Assembly (NCBI GenBank): GCA_012103325.1
Contig: WLWY01000003.1
Coordinates: 434,001-498,000 of the forward strand
DNA length: 64,000 nucleotides
Origin: Alphaproteobacteria bacterium
Lineage (GTDB): Bacteria; Pseudomonadota; Alphaproteobacteria; UBA8366; GCA-2717185
Direction: 5' to 3'
How positions within the stretch are numbered: position 1 is the first letter of the stretch; every line of letters starts with the position of its first letter. Below are positions 24,335 to 32,901 of the stretch, piece after piece. The position numbers and the translations under genes are program-made. The notes beneath the pieces are model-generated. The model had not been told where the DNA came from. It was given only the letters and a program-made list of their open reading frames with translations, and did not search any database.

Positions 24335-25961
24335 ATGCCGCCGTTGTTGCGCGCGCCGTCCAGTCGGTGACCACATTGACGACCGCCGGCTTGCCGGCCG
24401 CATTTGCCGCCTTGGCCCGCTCAAGCGCCGGGCGGATATCGTCGGGACTCTCGACGAACTCGGCATGCGCGCCGAGCGCCTCGGCCATTTGATCGTAGCG
24501 TTTGTAGCCAAGATTACGTCCCGGCTTGTCCTGATCCGGATCGGCCGTCCAGCCACCGTTCAAACTGATCACGACCGTCAGCGGAACGTCGTGCCGAACG
24601 GCGGTGTCGATTTCCATCGCGTTGAGCCCGAACGAACCGTCGCCATGCAGGACCAGCACCTGCTTGTCGGGCGCGGCAATTTTTGCGCCGACGCCGAACG
24701 GCAGCCCAACCCCCATGGTGCCGAAGCAGCCGGAATTGATCCGATGCCGCGGCGTGAAGGTCGGGATCGACTGACGGCCGAAATTTAGGATTTCCTGTCC
24801 GTCGACGACCAGAACCGCGTCACGATCCAGAAAATCGCCGACTTCCTTGCAGAGCCGCAACGGGTGGATCGGCGTCGCATCGTTGGCGAACACTTTTTCC
24901 TGTTCGGCGACCTTGCTAGCATTCGTACCGCCAAGCCGGTCGCGCCAGACCTGATAATTGCTCGGCGTGATCTTGCCCTCGCACGCCGCGATCAGTTGCG
25001 AGAGCACGACCTTGATGTCGCCAACGATACCGAGATCGACGCGCGGGCTCGTATCGATTTCGGTTGGGTCGATGTCGATGCGCACCAGATTGGCATCCGC
25101 ATTGAAGCGCGGCGGTGCGGCGTGGCCGATGATGTAATTCATGCGCGTCGCGAGAACGAGGATCAGATCGGCCTCACGGAACGCCGACGACCGTGCCGTG
25201 AGATAACAGAATTCGTGATCTTCCGGGATAACGCCGCGGCTTTGCGGCGTCGTGTAGAACGGGATGCCCGCCTTCTCGACGAAGCTTTGCAACTCGCCTT
25301 CGGCTTCCCCCCACTGAATACCGCTGCCGGAAATGATGACCGGCCGTTCCGCCTTTTCGAGCATGGCGACAATCGACGCGAGATCGGAATCGTTTGCCTG
25401 CGGCCGCGCCCGTTTTTCGGGACTCCACGGTTCCGGCCAATGGATCGAATCTTCGTCGACGTCGCGATATAGGACGTCGCCGGGAAAATCGAGATAGACC
25501 GGCCCGGGCTTGCCCGACATGGCCACCTGAAAGGCCTTGTTGATCATCTCCGGAATTCGGGCGGGATCGTAGACGCGCTCCGCCCATTTCGTGCACGGCT
25601 CCATCATGGCAAGCTGATCGATCTCCTGAAACACGCCATTGCCTTTGCCGCCATATGGCGACGAGCCGCCCAGCGCAATGACTGGTGTGCAATCCGCCCA
25701 AGCATGCGCGACACCGGTGATCAGGTTGGTGACACCCGGCCCCGACGCGGCCATGCAGATTCCCGGACGGTTCTGCAAGCGCGCGTAGGCGTGCGCCATC
25801 ATGGCCGCCGCCTGCTCGTGCCGGACATCGACAGCCCGCAGGCCTTGGTCGATGCACTCGGATTCAACGAGCAGCATCGGCCCGCCCATAATGAAGAAGA
25901 AATCGTCGACACCCTGCTTCTTGAGCGCGCGTGCGATAATCTGCGATCCGTTAAGCGGCAT
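24315..25961 (-). CDS. ThDP-dependent acetolactate synthase / decarboxylase family enzyme
   Basis: A 548-residue single-chain thiamine-diphosphate enzyme of the acetolactate synthase / oxalyl-CoA decarboxylase superfamily. The activating glutamate is E49 in RHEQAAAMMAHAYAR, ASGPGVTNLITG follows, and the cofactor motif GDGSFGLNAMEI begins near residue 438 and ends with NGGW. The start ATG is 8 bases from GGGAGGA. The reaction cannot be assigned: acetolactate synthase, oxalyl-CoA decarboxylase and benzoylformate-type decarboxylases share these motifs. No small regulatory subunit (IlvH) is adjacent, which argues against housekeeping acetolactate synthase. Confidence 0.78.
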   Translation of the reverse strand: MPLNGSQIIARALKKQGVDDFFFIMGGPMLLVESECIDQGLRAVDVRHEQAAAMMAHAYARLQNRPGICMAASGPGVTNLITGVAHAWADCTPVIALGGSSPYGGKGNGVFQEIDQLAMMEPCTKWAERVYDPARIPEMINKAFQVAMSGKPGPVYLDFPGDVLYRDVDEDSIHWPEPWSPEKRARPQANDSDLASIVAMLEKAERPVIISGSGIQWGEAEGELQSFVEKAGIPFYTTPQSRGVIPEDHEFCYLTARSSAFREADLILVLATRMNYIIGHAAPPRFNADANLVRIDIDPTEIDTSPRVDLGIVGDIKVVLSQLIAACEGKITPSNYQVWRDRLGGTNASKVAEQEKVFANDATPIHPLRLCKEVGDFLDRDAVLVVDGQEILNFGRQSIPTFTPRHRINSGCFGTMGVGLPFGVGAKIAAPDKQVLVLHGDGSFGLNAMEIDTAVRHDVPLTVVISLNGGWTADPDQDKPGRNLGYKRYDQMAEALGAHAEFVESPDDIRPALERAKAANAAGKPAVVNVVTDWTARATTAAFTRYTT

Positions 25962-26060
25962 GGATTGTTCCTCCCTACAAATAATGCTTCCGCTGATATG
26001 CGGCTTTCTCCTATTACTTTAGCGCCGCAAAACGATGCGGGACAAACGGAGACGATACAC

Positions 26061-26801
26061 ATGTGCGATGCGCCCCACGAAATCGGCACCGGCTGGCGCG
26101 GCTGGATGGACCTGCCGGCGCCGGCAACGCTGGACCCAACTGGTCCCTGGATAGACCTGTCGCATCCGTTGAGCAGCGACATGCCGCGCATCTCGTTCTT
26201 TCCGGTGCCCCGTTTCGAACAGATCATGGAAATGCCGGAACACCCGCTAAACGTCACCGAGGTCCAGATGGTCGTGCATCTGGGAACCCATGTCGACTCG
26301 CCGCGTCACTTCTTCCGCGACGGCCCGGCATTCGAGGATATCCCGATCGAACGGCTGCATGGCGCGGGCGTCGTGTGGCGCGTCGAAAAAGAACCGAACA
26401 GCCTGATCGAGCCGGAGGATCTGGAGGCCTGCACGCCGAAACTCCAGCCGGGCGACATTCTGCTGCTGAGCGCTGGATGGAGTGGCTTCGCCGGCAGCAG
26501 CAAGTACGATGACGAACACCCATCGCTCAGCGTCGCCGCGGCCGAGTGGATCGTCGCGCAGAAGGTAAAGCTGCTGGCGATCGATTTCCCGACACCCGAC
26601 CTTCCCGTCGCGCAACGGCCCGAAGGCTTCGACTGGCCGGTCCATCACGCCCTGCTTGGCGACGGCGTTCTTGTCTCGGAGCATCTGCGCAATGTCGAGG
26701 CGCTGGTCGGCGGCCGCGCGGAGTTCGTTTTTTGCGCCTTGAATATCACCAAGGCCGACGGCGCACCGGCCCGCGTTCTCGCTCGCCCGATTGCGGGATG
26801 A
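26061..26801 (+). CDS. Cyclase-family metal hydrolase (kynurenine formamidase-like)
   Basis: A 246-residue member of the cyclase/KynB family. The metal-binding signature HLGTHVDSPRHF is at residues 73-84 and a second DFPTPD segment follows near residue 174. Members hydrolyse N-formylkynurenine, isatin or cyclic amides. ATG 26061 is chosen from the long open frame because it gives the family length. It is divergent from the ThDP gene (99 bases) and its stop overlaps the CgeB-like gene start (ATGA), an odd partner for a hydrolase of this type. Confidence 0.78.
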   Translation: MCDAPHEIGTGWRGWMDLPAPATLDPTGPWIDLSHPLSSDMPRISFFPVPRFEQIMEMPEHPLNVTEVQMVVHLGTHVDSPRHFFRDGPAFEDIPIERLHGAGVVWRVEKEPNSLIEPEDLEACTPKLQPGDILLLSAGWSGFAGSSKYDDEHPSLSVAAAEWIVAQKVKLLAIDFPTPDLPVAQRPEGFDWPVHHALLGDGVLVSEHLRNVEALVGGRAEFVFCALNITKADGAPARVLARPIAG

Positions 26802-27805
26802 CGGATAAGATCCATGTCCTGATCGTTAGCGAACGCTGGTGCGATGCTGCAGTCGGTGGCTCTCCATCGAACCACAATTACAACATTATCGGTTCGCTCG
26901 AGAACACCGGCCTCGCCACAATCGCAACCGTTTTCATGGACGAAATCGCCGCAAATGGCGGTTCCGTCAATCAGGAAATCTTATCCGCGGTTTCACTAGA
27001 GCAACCGGACCTGATCTTTTTCACGCCCCTGCCCAGCCATCCGATTAATCCATCACCTGCAGCGCTGAACGTAATCCGACGGAAGTTCGGAATCCCGATT
27101 GCGGCGTTCTATTGCGATACCGCCTTGCCCGGTCAGGTAAAATTCGCCGACACGTTCGGGGATGCCGTCGATTTCAACATCGCGGTCGACTGCTACACCG
27201 TATATCCGCAAGTGAGTACCAGACCTGACTTGTTTCTGCCGCTCTGGCCTCCCCAGGACACGCGCGTCTTTTACAGCGACGATACGGCGCGCGATATCGA
27301 CGTCTCTTTCATCGGTAGCACTGAGCGGTATCTGGATCGAAAAACCGCGCTCACCCGATTGATACAGGCAGGAATATCCATCAAGAAAAGCGGCGGCCAG
27401 CGCGAGCAGCATCTGTCTATCAACGACTACGCGGCCTTGCTCCGCCGCTCCCGCGTGACTTTGAATTTCTCCAAAGTGTTTGCGCCGGAAGTCCCAACGC
27501 ACCAATTGAAGGGCCGGGTCCTGGAAGCGATGCTGTGCGGCGCGCTGCTGCTTGAGCCGAACAATTTGCAGACAAAACGGTGGTTGGTGCCGGGAGAACA
27601 TTACGACACGTTCGGGTCGTTCGATGAACTAATCGAAAAGGTATCGTTTTATCTGGCAAACGAAGACGCGCGCGTAGCGATGACGAGGTGCGCAGCGGAA
27701 AAAGTAAAATCGACCCTTTCGGCGACGGCGTTCTGGACCGCCGTCTTTACGCGTGCGAACTTGCCCGCCATTGCAACGAAATCAACGATCAAGGAGACCC
27801 GATGA
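26798..27805 (+). CDS. CgeB-like glycosyltransferase
   Basis: A 335-residue protein with a CgeB-type GT-B fold. Visible are RDIDVSFIGS near residue 166, GRVLEAMLCGALLLE near 240 and the closing pattern FGSFDELIEKVSFYLAN, all typical of CgeB/glycosyltransferase_1-like domains also seen in the N-terminal half of the two giant enzymes. It probably transfers a sugar to a protein or glycan in the cytoplasm. It is coupled by ATGA overlaps to both neighbours. The donor and acceptor are unknown. Confidence 0.68.
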   Translation: MTDKIHVLIVSERWCDAAVGGSPSNHNYNIIGSLENTGLATIATVFMDEIAANGGSVNQEILSAVSLEQPDLIFFTPLPSHPINPSPAALNVIRRKFGIPIAAFYCDTALPGQVKFADTFGDAVDFNIAVDCYTVYPQVSTRPDLFLPLWPPQDTRVFYSDDTARDIDVSFIGSTERYLDRKTALTRLIQAGISIKKSGGQREQHLSINDYAALLRRSRVTLNFSKVFAPEVPTHQLKGRVLEAMLCGALLLEPNNLQTKRWLVPGEHYDTFGSFDELIEKVSFYLANEDARVAMTRCAAEKVKSTLSATAFWTAVFTRANLPAIATKSTIKETR

Positions 27806-29406
27806 ACGGGCCGGACGACTCGGAAGAAGAAATCCTGGCAAATATCGCAACGGTGGTTCAGGGCATCGAGCAATTCATCGCCGCGGGACAGAACGCAGAG
27901 GCTTCGGCGCTTCTCGAACAGCTCATTCCCGTCATCGCGCACGGCATCAGCTTCGTCGAAGAGGCGGACGAGGTCGGCCTCTTCTCCGGACTGGCACTGG
28001 CCTGCGCGCGGCTGTCGCGCCTCGAGGACGCGCAAAATTATGCCGGCCGCGCGATCATCGAGAACCCGTTGGACCTGCTGGCCCACGCCATTCTGCCGCC
28101 CGAGGCGCGGATCGTCATCGCACGGCAGTTGATCCACCATCAGCGCCACGACATCGCGCGGGACATGCTGAAGACCGTGGGCATGACGGGACAAAGCAGT
28201 GAAGGCGAGTTCTATCTCGAACTGCTCGATTTCTACGACACACAGAAGGCGATGGCCCGGCGTCTCGCCCCGACGGCCACTCCGGACGACACGCGTCCAA
28301 CCTTGCTCAACCTCGTCGTCTGGGGCGAAGACAATGTCCAAAAATGTCTGACATACGCGCTACCGAGCTTGCTGGCCCTCGGAAACATTCCAGCCCTCGC
28401 TTCGGAAAGCAACGTCATACTGGACATCTATACCGCCGAGGAGGACCGCGTTCGCTTCGAAGACGATCCTGTATATGCCGCCCTATCCAAGTTTGCGGAG
28501 ATACGAATTACAATGATTCCGGACTCGCTTCTCGACCACCCGCCAAGCGAGGCGACACCCGACCCGGATCGCTGGTGCGTCGCCGGTGCGCAATACGCAT
28601 CGGCTGTCGCCGCGCGGCATCTCGACGCGGACCTTGTGTTCATCGACGCCGACAACCTCTACAGCGAAAGCTACTTGTCGGGCGCGAAGCAGCATATCGA
28701 CGCAGGCCACAGCGGCGTTGTCGCAATGGCGACACCCGCGCCGGAAGATGCCATGGCGGATTTCCTCAAGGCGGAACCCGGCGCCCAACCGCACTGCATC
28801 GATGTCGACAGCACGTCGCTTCTGTCCTGCGCCAACGAACATATGTATCAACCGTTCTTCGACGCCTTCATCAGCTCCGACGAAACCGCTATCGAACGGC
28901 CTCCCACGACAATCTTCTTTCGTATGGACGAAGGGTACGCGACGCATTCCTTTCAGTTGCAGCCGGTGATGATTTCCAGCGACTTGTTGCCCGACGATTT
29001 CGTCTTCGATTTCCTCGCCACCGACGCGCGCTTCATGGCCGAGATCGTCAATGGGCGCGACCCGGAGGCGCTGCTCAAGGTCGTCGAGGAATCCGACGGC
29101 GATATTGCAATCATCGCGTTGGCGGACGAAACGGACGACGCGGCACAGGGTTTCGCGGAATACCCGGTAACGCCGAAGACGTGCGCTGCCGCCGGGCTCG
29201 AATTGTGCAAAAAGGAATCCGATATACCCTACTTCCTGTGGGCAATCCGCCAGCGCATAATCGTGGATTGCGGCGACCTAACCGCCGATCTGCCGGAGAG
29301 CGATTTCGACGAAGCGAACACCGTCGAAGAAATCCTCGACGCCTTCGAAGCCGAGATACCGGAAACGTCGCGGGCCATCCGGTTCTATAGCGGCGCGCTG
29401 CGTTAA
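27802..29406 (+). CDS. Putative GT-A type glycosyltransferase with helical N-terminus
   Basis: A 534-residue protein that I do not recognise as a named family. Residues 1-150 look helical and TPR-like. Residues about 165-420 look like a GT-A nucleotide-diphospho-sugar fold, with VVWGEDNVQKCL at its start and a DxD-type metal motif in DLVFIDADNLYSES near residues 277-290. ATG 27802 overlaps the CgeB-like stop, so it is cotranslated with a glycosyltransferase. The end lies 3 bases from the convergent GMC gene. Function in sugar transfer is inferred. Confidence 0.5.
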   Translation: MNGPDDSEEEILANIATVVQGIEQFIAAGQNAEASALLEQLIPVIAHGISFVEEADEVGLFSGLALACARLSRLEDAQNYAGRAIIENPLDLLAHAILPPEARIVIARQLIHHQRHDIARDMLKTVGMTGQSSEGEFYLELLDFYDTQKAMARRLAPTATPDDTRPTLLNLVVWGEDNVQKCLTYALPSLLALGNIPALASESNVILDIYTAEEDRVRFEDDPVYAALSKFAEIRITMIPDSLLDHPPSEATPDPDRWCVAGAQYASAVAARHLDADLVFIDADNLYSESYLSGAKQHIDAGHSGVVAMATPAPEDAMADFLKAEPGAQPHCIDVDSTSLLSCANEHMYQPFFDAFISSDETAIERPPTTIFFRMDEGYATHSFQLQPVMISSDLLPDDFVFDFLATDARFMAEIVNGRDPEALLKVVEESDGDIAIIALADETDDAAQGFAEYPVTPKTCAAAGLELCKKESDIPYFLWAIRQRIIVDCGDLTADLPESDFDEANTVEEILDAFEAEIPETSRAIRFYSGALR

Positions 29407-29409
29407 CTC

Positions 29410-31014
29410 CTAGGCGTCTGTCAGGATCATCGCGGACGCCTTCTCTGCGATCATCATCGTCGGCGAATTCGTGTTCCCCGACGTGATCGCCGGCATCACC
29501 GAGGCGTCGACGATGCGAAGCCCCTCGATACCGCGCACCCGGAGTTGATCGTCGGTCACCGCCATGGGATCGCTGTCCGTGCCCATCTTGGCCGTTCCGA
29601 CCGGGTGGAAGATCGTTGTCCCGATATCGCCGGCCGCCTTCGCGAGATCGTCATCGGCCGCGACATGCGCACCGGGCAGGAATTCTTCCGGCCGGTACTT
29701 TTGCAACGCGGGCGAGCCCACGATCTTGCGCGACACCTTGATCGCGTCGACGGCGACCTGACGGTCTTCCGCGGCGGAGAGATAGTTCGGCGCGATCTTC
29801 GGCGCTGCCTCAGGGTCAGCGGACCGGGCATGGATCGAACCGCGGCTGACCGGACGCAGATTGCAGACACTCACCGTAAACGCATCGAAGGTATGCAGCG
29901 GGTCGCCGAACTTATCCAGCGACAGGGGCTGGATGTGATACTGAATATTCGGTGTTTCGAAGGCTGACGACGAACGCGTAAAGGCGCCGAGTTGCGAGGG
30001 CGCCATGGTCAGCGGCCCGCGCCGGAACAGCGCGTAGTTCAACCCCATGCCGATGCGCTTGGCGATCGACTGATATTCCGTGTTCATCGTCTTGACGCCG
30101 GAGAGCTTGAAGATCATCCGCATCTGCAAATGATCCTGCAGGTTCTCACCGACGCCCGGCAAATGGTGCAGCAGCGTCACGCCGAGCGCTTTCACATGCT
30201 CGGCATCACCGATCCCAGACCGCTCCAACAACGCCGGCGTGGCCACGGCGCCGCTGCTGACAATGACGGACTTGGCCGCCGTGATCGTGCGTTCGCGCCC
30301 CTTCTGACGGATGACGACCCCCGTCGCGCGGCGGCCGTCGAAAACCAGCCGGTCGGCGAGCGCATTCGAAATCAACGTCAGATTGGTGCGGGAGAGCGCC
30401 GGTTTCAGAAAGCCGCGCGCGGCACTCCAGCGCCGGCCGTTCTTCTGGTTCACGTGAAAGTACCCGCAGCCTTCGTTATTGCCGCTATTGAAATCGCCTG
30501 TCCGCGGGATGCCGGCCTCTTCGCTGGCCTCGATAAACGCGTCGAGAATTTCCCAACTCGTGCGCGGCTCGTCGACCTTCCATTCGCCACCGGCGCCATG
30601 CAGTTCGTTCGCACCCCGAAAGTGATCTTCCTGCTTCTTGAAAAGGGGCAGCACGTCGTCCCACCCCCAGCCGGAAAGCCCCATCTGCCGCCACCGGTCA
30701 TAATCGGCCGCCTGACCGCGCATATAGACCATCGCATTGATCGCCGAACAGCCGCCGATCACCTTGCCGCGGGGATAGGCAAGACTGCGTCCGTTCAGCC
30801 CCGCCTCCTCCTCCGTCTTGAACATCCAGTCCGAACGCGGGTTGCCGATCGCGAACAGGTAGCCGACTGGAATGTGAAACCAGATCCATGAATCATTGCC
30901 GCCGCCCTCGATCACCGCAACGCGATGCCTTCCGTTCTCGCTGAGCCGGTTGGCCAGAACGCAGCCCGCCGATCCCGCGCCGACAACCACATAATCGTAT
31001 GTCTCTCCGTCCAC
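29410..31014 (-). CDS. GMC-family FAD oxidoreductase (choline dehydrogenase-like)
   Basis: A 534-residue glucose-methanol-choline oxidoreductase. The FAD motif GAGSAGCVLANRLSE is near residues 10-24, the GMC signature 1 appears as GKVIGGCSAINAMVYMRG, and the C-terminal HPVGTAKMG carries the active-site histidine. It oxidises a primary or secondary alcohol. GTG 31014 is chosen because GGGGAG lies 6 bases upstream; the open frame extends to 31086. BetA-like alcohols are possible, but no choline uptake or betaine genes are adjacent. Confidence 0.83.
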   Translation of the reverse strand: MDGETYDYVVVGAGSAGCVLANRLSENGRHRVAVIEGGGNDSWIWFHIPVGYLFAIGNPRSDWMFKTEEEAGLNGRSLAYPRGKVIGGCSAINAMVYMRGQAADYDRWRQMGLSGWGWDDVLPLFKKQEDHFRGANELHGAGGEWKVDEPRTSWEILDAFIEASEEAGIPRTGDFNSGNNEGCGYFHVNQKNGRRWSAARGFLKPALSRTNLTLISNALADRLVFDGRRATGVVIRQKGRERTITAAKSVIVSSGAVATPALLERSGIGDAEHVKALGVTLLHHLPGVGENLQDHLQMRMIFKLSGVKTMNTEYQSIAKRIGMGLNYALFRRGPLTMAPSQLGAFTRSSSAFETPNIQYHIQPLSLDKFGDPLHTFDAFTVSVCNLRPVSRGSIHARSADPEAAPKIAPNYLSAAEDRQVAVDAIKVSRKIVGSPALQKYRPEEFLPGAHVAADDDLAKAAGDIGTTIFHPVGTAKMGTDSDPMAVTDDQLRVRGIEGLRIVDASVMPAITSGNTNSPTMMIAEKASAMILTDA

Positions 31015-31246
31015 CAAAGTCTCCCCACCTGATAATCGCGGCAGAATATCAAATGCGATGCCCCTCGTCTTCGCACGAAGCGGCATACGACGCCAATGCT
31101 CGGGTTGGCATTAACCCTGCCACCCAAGCACCACCGAAGCGGGAAATTGATTCCCGCACGATGGACAATTCTGCCCATGGTCCGGTTTTCCTCAAATTCT
31201 TAGAATCATCCTATTGAAAAATATGAATAAATTCCCTCTTGGTGGC

Positions 31247-31260
31247 GGCACACTACTTGC
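31247..31260 (+). promoter_or_regulatory. Sigma-54 promoter of flagellin
   Basis: GGCAC at 31247-31251, five bases, then TTGC at 31257-31260 match the sigma-54 consensus TGGCAC-N5-TTGC, with the invariant GG and GC exactly 10 bases apart. Transcription would begin near 31271, giving a leader of about 130 bases. RpoN control of flagellin genes is established in Caulobacter. Confidence 0.75.
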
Positions 31261-31280
31261 AAAGAATTCCTTGAAATTTG

Positions 31281-31334
31281 AGTCCGATCTGAAGTCGGAC
31301 TGTTAGACCCTGCCTGGCCGTTTGCCGGAACGGC
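31281..31334 (+). promoter_or_regulatory. Two stem-loops in the flagellin leader
   Basis: AGTCCGA (31281-31287) pairs with TCGGACT (31295-31301) around a 7-base loop, and GCCGTT (31317-31322) pairs with AACGGC (31329-31334) around a 6-base loop. Both lie between the predicted sigma-54 start and the flagellin ATG. In Caulobacter, FlbT acts on the flagellin leader, so a post-transcriptional control element is possible. Confidence 0.5.
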
Positions 31335-31401
31335 AGTCTGGCGCGGTGATCGAAGGCCTGAAACGGTCAAACAAGGTAAGGTGCGCGCGCAGCGAAACGT
31401 C

Positions 31402-32223
31402 ATGGCTGAACGAATATCACTCAGCGCCGCGATACGCTCGAACCTGCTCACGCTGAATCGAACGGCGGAGCTTGGCGACCGTACCCAGGAGCGTCTTGCG
31501 TCCGGGCTTAAGGTCAATTCCGCGCTCGACGACGCCAGCGCTTTTTTCGCCGCCGCCAGCCTCAATAACCGCGCCGACGACCTGCTCGGCCTCAAGGACA
31601 GTATCGATCAGAGCATCAGCACCTTGGAAGCGGCGATAAACGGCATCGAAGCGATTACACAGCTTGTCGAGCAGGCCAAGGGCCTTGCGGTGACGGCGAA
31701 GGCCACCAGCGATCTGACCCAACGCGCGACCCTCGCGACGCAGTTCGACGCGTTGTTATCTCAAATCAATGGCCTGTCCAACGATGCCAGCTATAACGGC
31801 ACGAACCTCATATCGACCGCACCGGACAATCTTACCGTGACATTCAATGAAGATTCGACGAGCACGCTAACCGTATTGGGAATCGATACATCTGCGACTG
31901 GCCTAAACGTCGGCACAGCGATCGCAAGTTTTGCACTCGACGTATTTATCGATATCGCACTCACACAAGTCGATACCGCGATTGCGACTTTGCGGACTTC
32001 CGCGGCGACGCTCGGCTCGAACTCGACCGTCCTGCAAACCCGCCTGAACTTCACCCAAGGTTTAGCGAATACGCTTGAAGAAGGTTCCGGCAAGCTCACG
32101 CTCGCAGATCTCAACGAGGAAAGTGCAAATGCACTTTCACTCGAAACCCGTCAACAATTGGGGTTGAATTCCTTGTCTTTGGCAGCGCAAAGCGAGCAGG
32201 CAATCCTGAACCTGTTCAGCTAA
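31402..32223 (+). CDS. Flagellin
   Basis: A short flagellin of 273 residues, secreted through the flagellar export system. The N-terminal D0/D1 region (ISLSAAIRSNLLTL, then RLASGLKVNSALDD) and the C-terminal region ending SLAAQSEQAILNLFS are both present; the middle lacks large D2/D3 domains. ATG 31402 is preferred over GTG 31381 because alphaproteobacterial flagellins begin like this, though it has a poor Shine-Dalgarno sequence, consistent with translational control. No other flagellar gene is in the window. The nearby glycosyltransferases suggest it may be glycosylated. Confidence 0.9.
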   Translation: MAERISLSAAIRSNLLTLNRTAELGDRTQERLASGLKVNSALDDASAFFAAASLNNRADDLLGLKDSIDQSISTLEAAINGIEAITQLVEQAKGLAVTAKATSDLTQRATLATQFDALLSQINGLSNDASYNGTNLISTAPDNLTVTFNEDSTSTLTVLGIDTSATGLNVGTAIASFALDVFIDIALTQVDTAIATLRTSAATLGSNSTVLQTRLNFTQGLANTLEEGSGKLTLADLNEESANALSLETRQQLGLNSLSLAAQSEQAILNLFS

Positions 32224-32256
32224 TACAGCGCTCAGCGGCGAATATAATTTTCGAGC

Positions 32257-32901
32257 TTAGCGGCGACGGCGGCGAGCGACCCCAAGCACAACAAGACCCG
32301 CACCGAACAGCGCCAGCACACTTGGTTCCGGAATCCGTTCTTCATCATCTGTCGTAAGGATAAGTCGAGGACCTATCGTCGCGCCGCCTACACTACCCGT
32401 AAAATCTGCAAAAGTGCCAAGCTCGCCAACGCGCAGGTTAAATCCGATAAAATCGTCGGTACCGATCCTGCCATTCACGAAAGCCGTTACGTCGATATTG
32501 AATATGGCATTCGGATCATCATCATACGGAAAACTTGCGACCTGATTTCCGTCACCAAGACTAAAGTCGCCTGCCGCTATCGGGTTGGCATCGCCCGTAA
32601 ATCCGAAAACGTTAATATTCGTAGCGGGAACAGCCGCAACGCCGTTGGAGCCAAATAACTGGAGAATCGCCGATGTCACAGGCGACACCTGTGACAAAAT
32701 ATTAAACTCAATTATCCCACGGCCCTCGTCGCCTGCGAATTCGAACATCGTGATATTAACTGGATCTGTTGTACCATTGTTAATAACCGTGCCAGCAACG
32801 GTGTGCTGCAAGTTGATAACCACTGCCTTCGCCTCGGACGTAAGCGAGGCAAACAGCGCTAGGCCTAAAATAACCCCAGTTTTTTTTGAAAAAATATTCA
32901 T
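32257..32901 (-). CDS. PEP-CTERM sorting-domain surface protein
   Basis: A 214-residue secreted protein. An N-terminal signal peptide (MNIFSKK, then a hydrophobic stretch ending near AKA at residue 26) is followed by a beta-rich domain and a C-terminal PEP-CTERM tripartite signal: PEPS, a hydrophobic helix (VLALFGAGLVVLG) and RRRRR. Exosortase recognises this signal at the cytoplasmic membrane. No exosortase gene is in the window. The gene is visibly less GC-rich than its neighbours. It converges with flagellin with only 33 bases between. Confidence 0.85.
   Translation of the reverse strand: MNIFSKKTGVILGLALFASLTSEAKAVVINLQHTVAGTVINNGTTDPVNITMFEFAGDEGRGIIEFNILSQVSPVTSAILQLFGSNGVAAVPATNINVFGFTGDANPIAAGDFSLGDGNQVASFPYDDDPNAIFNIDVTAFVNGRIGTDDFIGFNLRVGELGTFADFTGSVGGATIGPRLILTTDDEERIPEPSVLALFGAGLVVLGVARRRRR

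Larger units (their letters stand above)
31015..31401. other. Intergenic region between GMC gene and flagellin gene
   Basis: This 387-base gap holds the GMC ribosome-binding site at its left end, and the sigma-54 promoter and structured flagellin leader at its right end. No protein-coding frame with family features was seen; short open frames in it look accidental. Confidence 0.6.

Noticed and set aside
30999..31217. 72-residue plus-strand frame before flagellin
   Set aside because: It starts inside the GMC gene on the opposite strand, has no ribosome-binding site and no family features.
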